A stretch of 7,101 bases of DNA, from assembly GCA_002316585.1 (NCBI GenBank), contig DCDU01000196.1, forward strand, positions 342-7,442, read 5' to 3'. Position 1 is the first letter of the stretch, and the number at the start of each line of letters is the position of its first letter. Source of the DNA: Firmicutes bacterium UBA1047. Lineage in GTDB: Bacteria > Bacillota > Clostridia > Tissierellales > Sedimentibacteraceae. The translations under genes were made by a program, and so were the position numbers. A model generated the notes under the pieces. It did not search any database. It saw only the letters and a list, made by a program, of their open reading frames with translations, and was not told the origin of the DNA. Below, in pieces: positions 6,104 through 7,101 of this stretch.

Positions 6104-7101
6104 ATGGAAGATAAACTCCTGTTAATGAAAGAAAAAATCAAGCTGTTGAATGAAGCAAACAAAGCATATTATCAGGAAGACAGAGAAATAATGTCAAATT
6201 ATGAATATGATAAGCTTTACGATGAGTTAAAGGAAATGGAAGAAGAGACAGGAATTCTGTTATCCAACAGCCCCACAGTAAATGTCGGATATGAGCTGTT
6301 GTCGAATTTGCCCAAGGAAAGACATGAGAAGGTTATGCTTTCGTTGGATAAAACAAAGGAAGTTTCCGCATTGAAGGATTGGCTTGGCGAAAAGACGGGG
6401 ATTCTTTCCTGGAAGCTTGACGGTCTTACTATCGTAATGACCTATGAAGGCGGAAAACTCACAAAGGCTGTAACAAGAGGCAATGGTGAAATCGGAGAGG
6501 TTGTTACCAACAATGCTAAGGTTTTTACAAATATACCTGTCAATATTTCATATAAGGGAAGCTTGGTTTTAAGAGGAGAAGCTGTTATAAGCTATTCGGA
6601 TTTCAACAAAATAAATGAAAAAATACCTGAAGCGGAAGGTAAATATAAGAATCCGAGAAATCTTTGCAGCGGTTCTGTAAGGCAGCTTAACAACAGGATA
6701 ACCGCAGACAGAAATGTAAGATTTTATGCATTTTCCGTAGTGAAGGTTGATGCCGATTTTAAAAATTCCAGAATTGAGCAGTTAAATTGGCTTAAAAATC
6801 AAGGTTTCAGCGTTGTTGAATTTAAAAAGGTAACATCGGATATTGAACAGACCGTCAAATGGTTTGAAGAGCATATAAAAGAAAATGACTTGCCTTCCGA
6901 CGGTCTTGTGTTAACATTTGATGATATAGAATATGGAGAATCATTAGGTACTACAGCAAAGTTCCCGCGGGATTCCATTGCTTTTAAATGGAAGGATGAA
7001 ATAAGGGAAACCAAGCTTTTGGAAATTGAATGGAGTGCATCAAGGACAGGACTGATAAATCCTATTGCAATCTTCGAGCCGGTTGAACTTGAAGGAACAA
7101 C
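6104..7101 (+). CDS. ligA: NAD+-dependent DNA ligase LigA, divergent (3' end beyond window)
   Basis: The first 332 residues are visible and the frame is open to the window edge, so the rest of the OB fold, the zinc finger, HhH and BRCT domains are unseen. Domain Ia shows AYYQED (Tyr22-Tyr23) and SNYEYD (31-36), which line up residue for residue with E. coli LigA numbering. The adenylation site is WKLDG (103-107, Lys104 as AMP-accepting lysine). Further matches are TRGNGEIGEVVT (124-135), LRGEA (156-160), NPRN (183-186), SVRQL (191-195), DGLVL (266-270), FKW (294-296) and RTGLINPIAIFEPVELEGT at the end. LigA seals nicks in replication and repair using NAD+. Departures from the textbook set are Asn32 for Asp, Ser102 for Glu, Asn127 for Asp and Thr271 for the motif IV Lys. 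The start ATG at 6104 has AGAGG (6093-6097) overlapping the pcrA stop, implying translation from the same transcript. I judge it a real ligase of a divergent clostridial branch; a paralogue with altered activity is the alternative. Confidence 0.9.
   Translation, partial: MEDKLLLMKEKIKLLNEANKAYYQEDREIMSNYEYDKLYDELKEMEEETGILLSNSPTVNVGYELLSNLPKERHEKVMLSLDKTKEVSALKDWLGEKTGILSWKLDGLTIVMTYEGGKLTKAVTRGNGEIGEVVTNNAKVFTNIPVNISYKGSLVLRGEAVISYSDFNKINEKIPEAEGKYKNPRNLCSGSVRQLNNRITADRNVRFYAFSVVKVDADFKNSRIEQLNWLKNQGFSVVEFKKVTSDIEQTVKWFEEHIKENDLPSDGLVLTFDDIEYGESLGTTAKFPRDSIAFKWKDEIRETKLLEIEWSASRTGLINPIAIFEPVELEGT

Noticed and set aside
5929..6162. Minus-strand frame across the pcrA-ligA junction, and another at 6799-7014 opposite ligA
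   Set aside because: Both are antisense to clearly conserved protein segments (the Tudor domain and the ligase adenylation domain) and have no independent support.
1..7101. CRISPR array, tRNA or rRNA gene, intact insertion sequence, toxin-antitoxin pair or defence island
   Set aside because: No spaced direct repeats, no cloverleaf-like or rRNA-like stretches, and no transposase or toxin motifs were found on either strand; every long frame is accounted for by the listed genes or their shadows.

Overview
The window reads as low-G+C Gram-positive chromosome, most likely class Clostridia of the Bacillota. The evidence is AT-rich third codon positions, strong AGGAGG-type ribosome binding sites, well-formed sigma-A-type promoters, and a pcrA-ligA gene pair in the order known from Bacillus. 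Gene content is mostly housekeeping. I see no CRISPR array, tRNA, rRNA, phage gene or intact transposon, and no strong candidate for an entirely new multi-gene system.

Layout. Bases 1-551 (+) hold the C-terminal part of a fold-type I PLP aminotransferase of the aspartate aminotransferase kind. It ends at a perfect 13-bp hairpin that also forms the 3' end of the convergent gene. That gene, 605-1480 (-), encodes a probably secreted SGNH-hydrolase-like DUF4886 protein. A short divergent region (1481-1608) carries back-to-back promoters for it and for lplA (1609-2595, +), a lipoate-protein ligase. The convergent gap after lplA is largely filled by a 90-bp palindromic MITE/REP-like repeat (2636-2725). 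Next come two tandem universal stress protein genes on the minus strand (transcribed 3688 to 3248, then 3210 to 2758) that look like one operon. A second divergent region (3689-3879) leads to pcrA (3880-6093, +), a complete UvrD/Rep-family helicase. Ten bases later comes ligA (from 6104, running off the window end), an NAD+-dependent DNA ligase.

How the genes fit together. PcrA and LigA form a DNA repair and replication operon. The Usp pair is a small ATP-binding stress module. LplA would scavenge free lipoate for 2-oxoacid dehydrogenase or glycine cleavage proteins, none of which is encoded here. The DUF4886 gene stands alone with its own promoter.

Points most worth a second look: (i) the LigA copy at the usual pcrA-ligA locus departs from the textbook LigA signature at several active-site positions, including Thr where motif IV normally has Lys; (ii) the 90-bp palindromic repeat; (iii) a terminator-like hairpin built from the last codons of a convergent gene; (iv) a 10-codon leader ORF with its own strong SD that overlaps the pcrA start; (v) a sigma-B-like promoter candidate in front of the stress genes. 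No stretch longer than about 200 bases lacks a gene.
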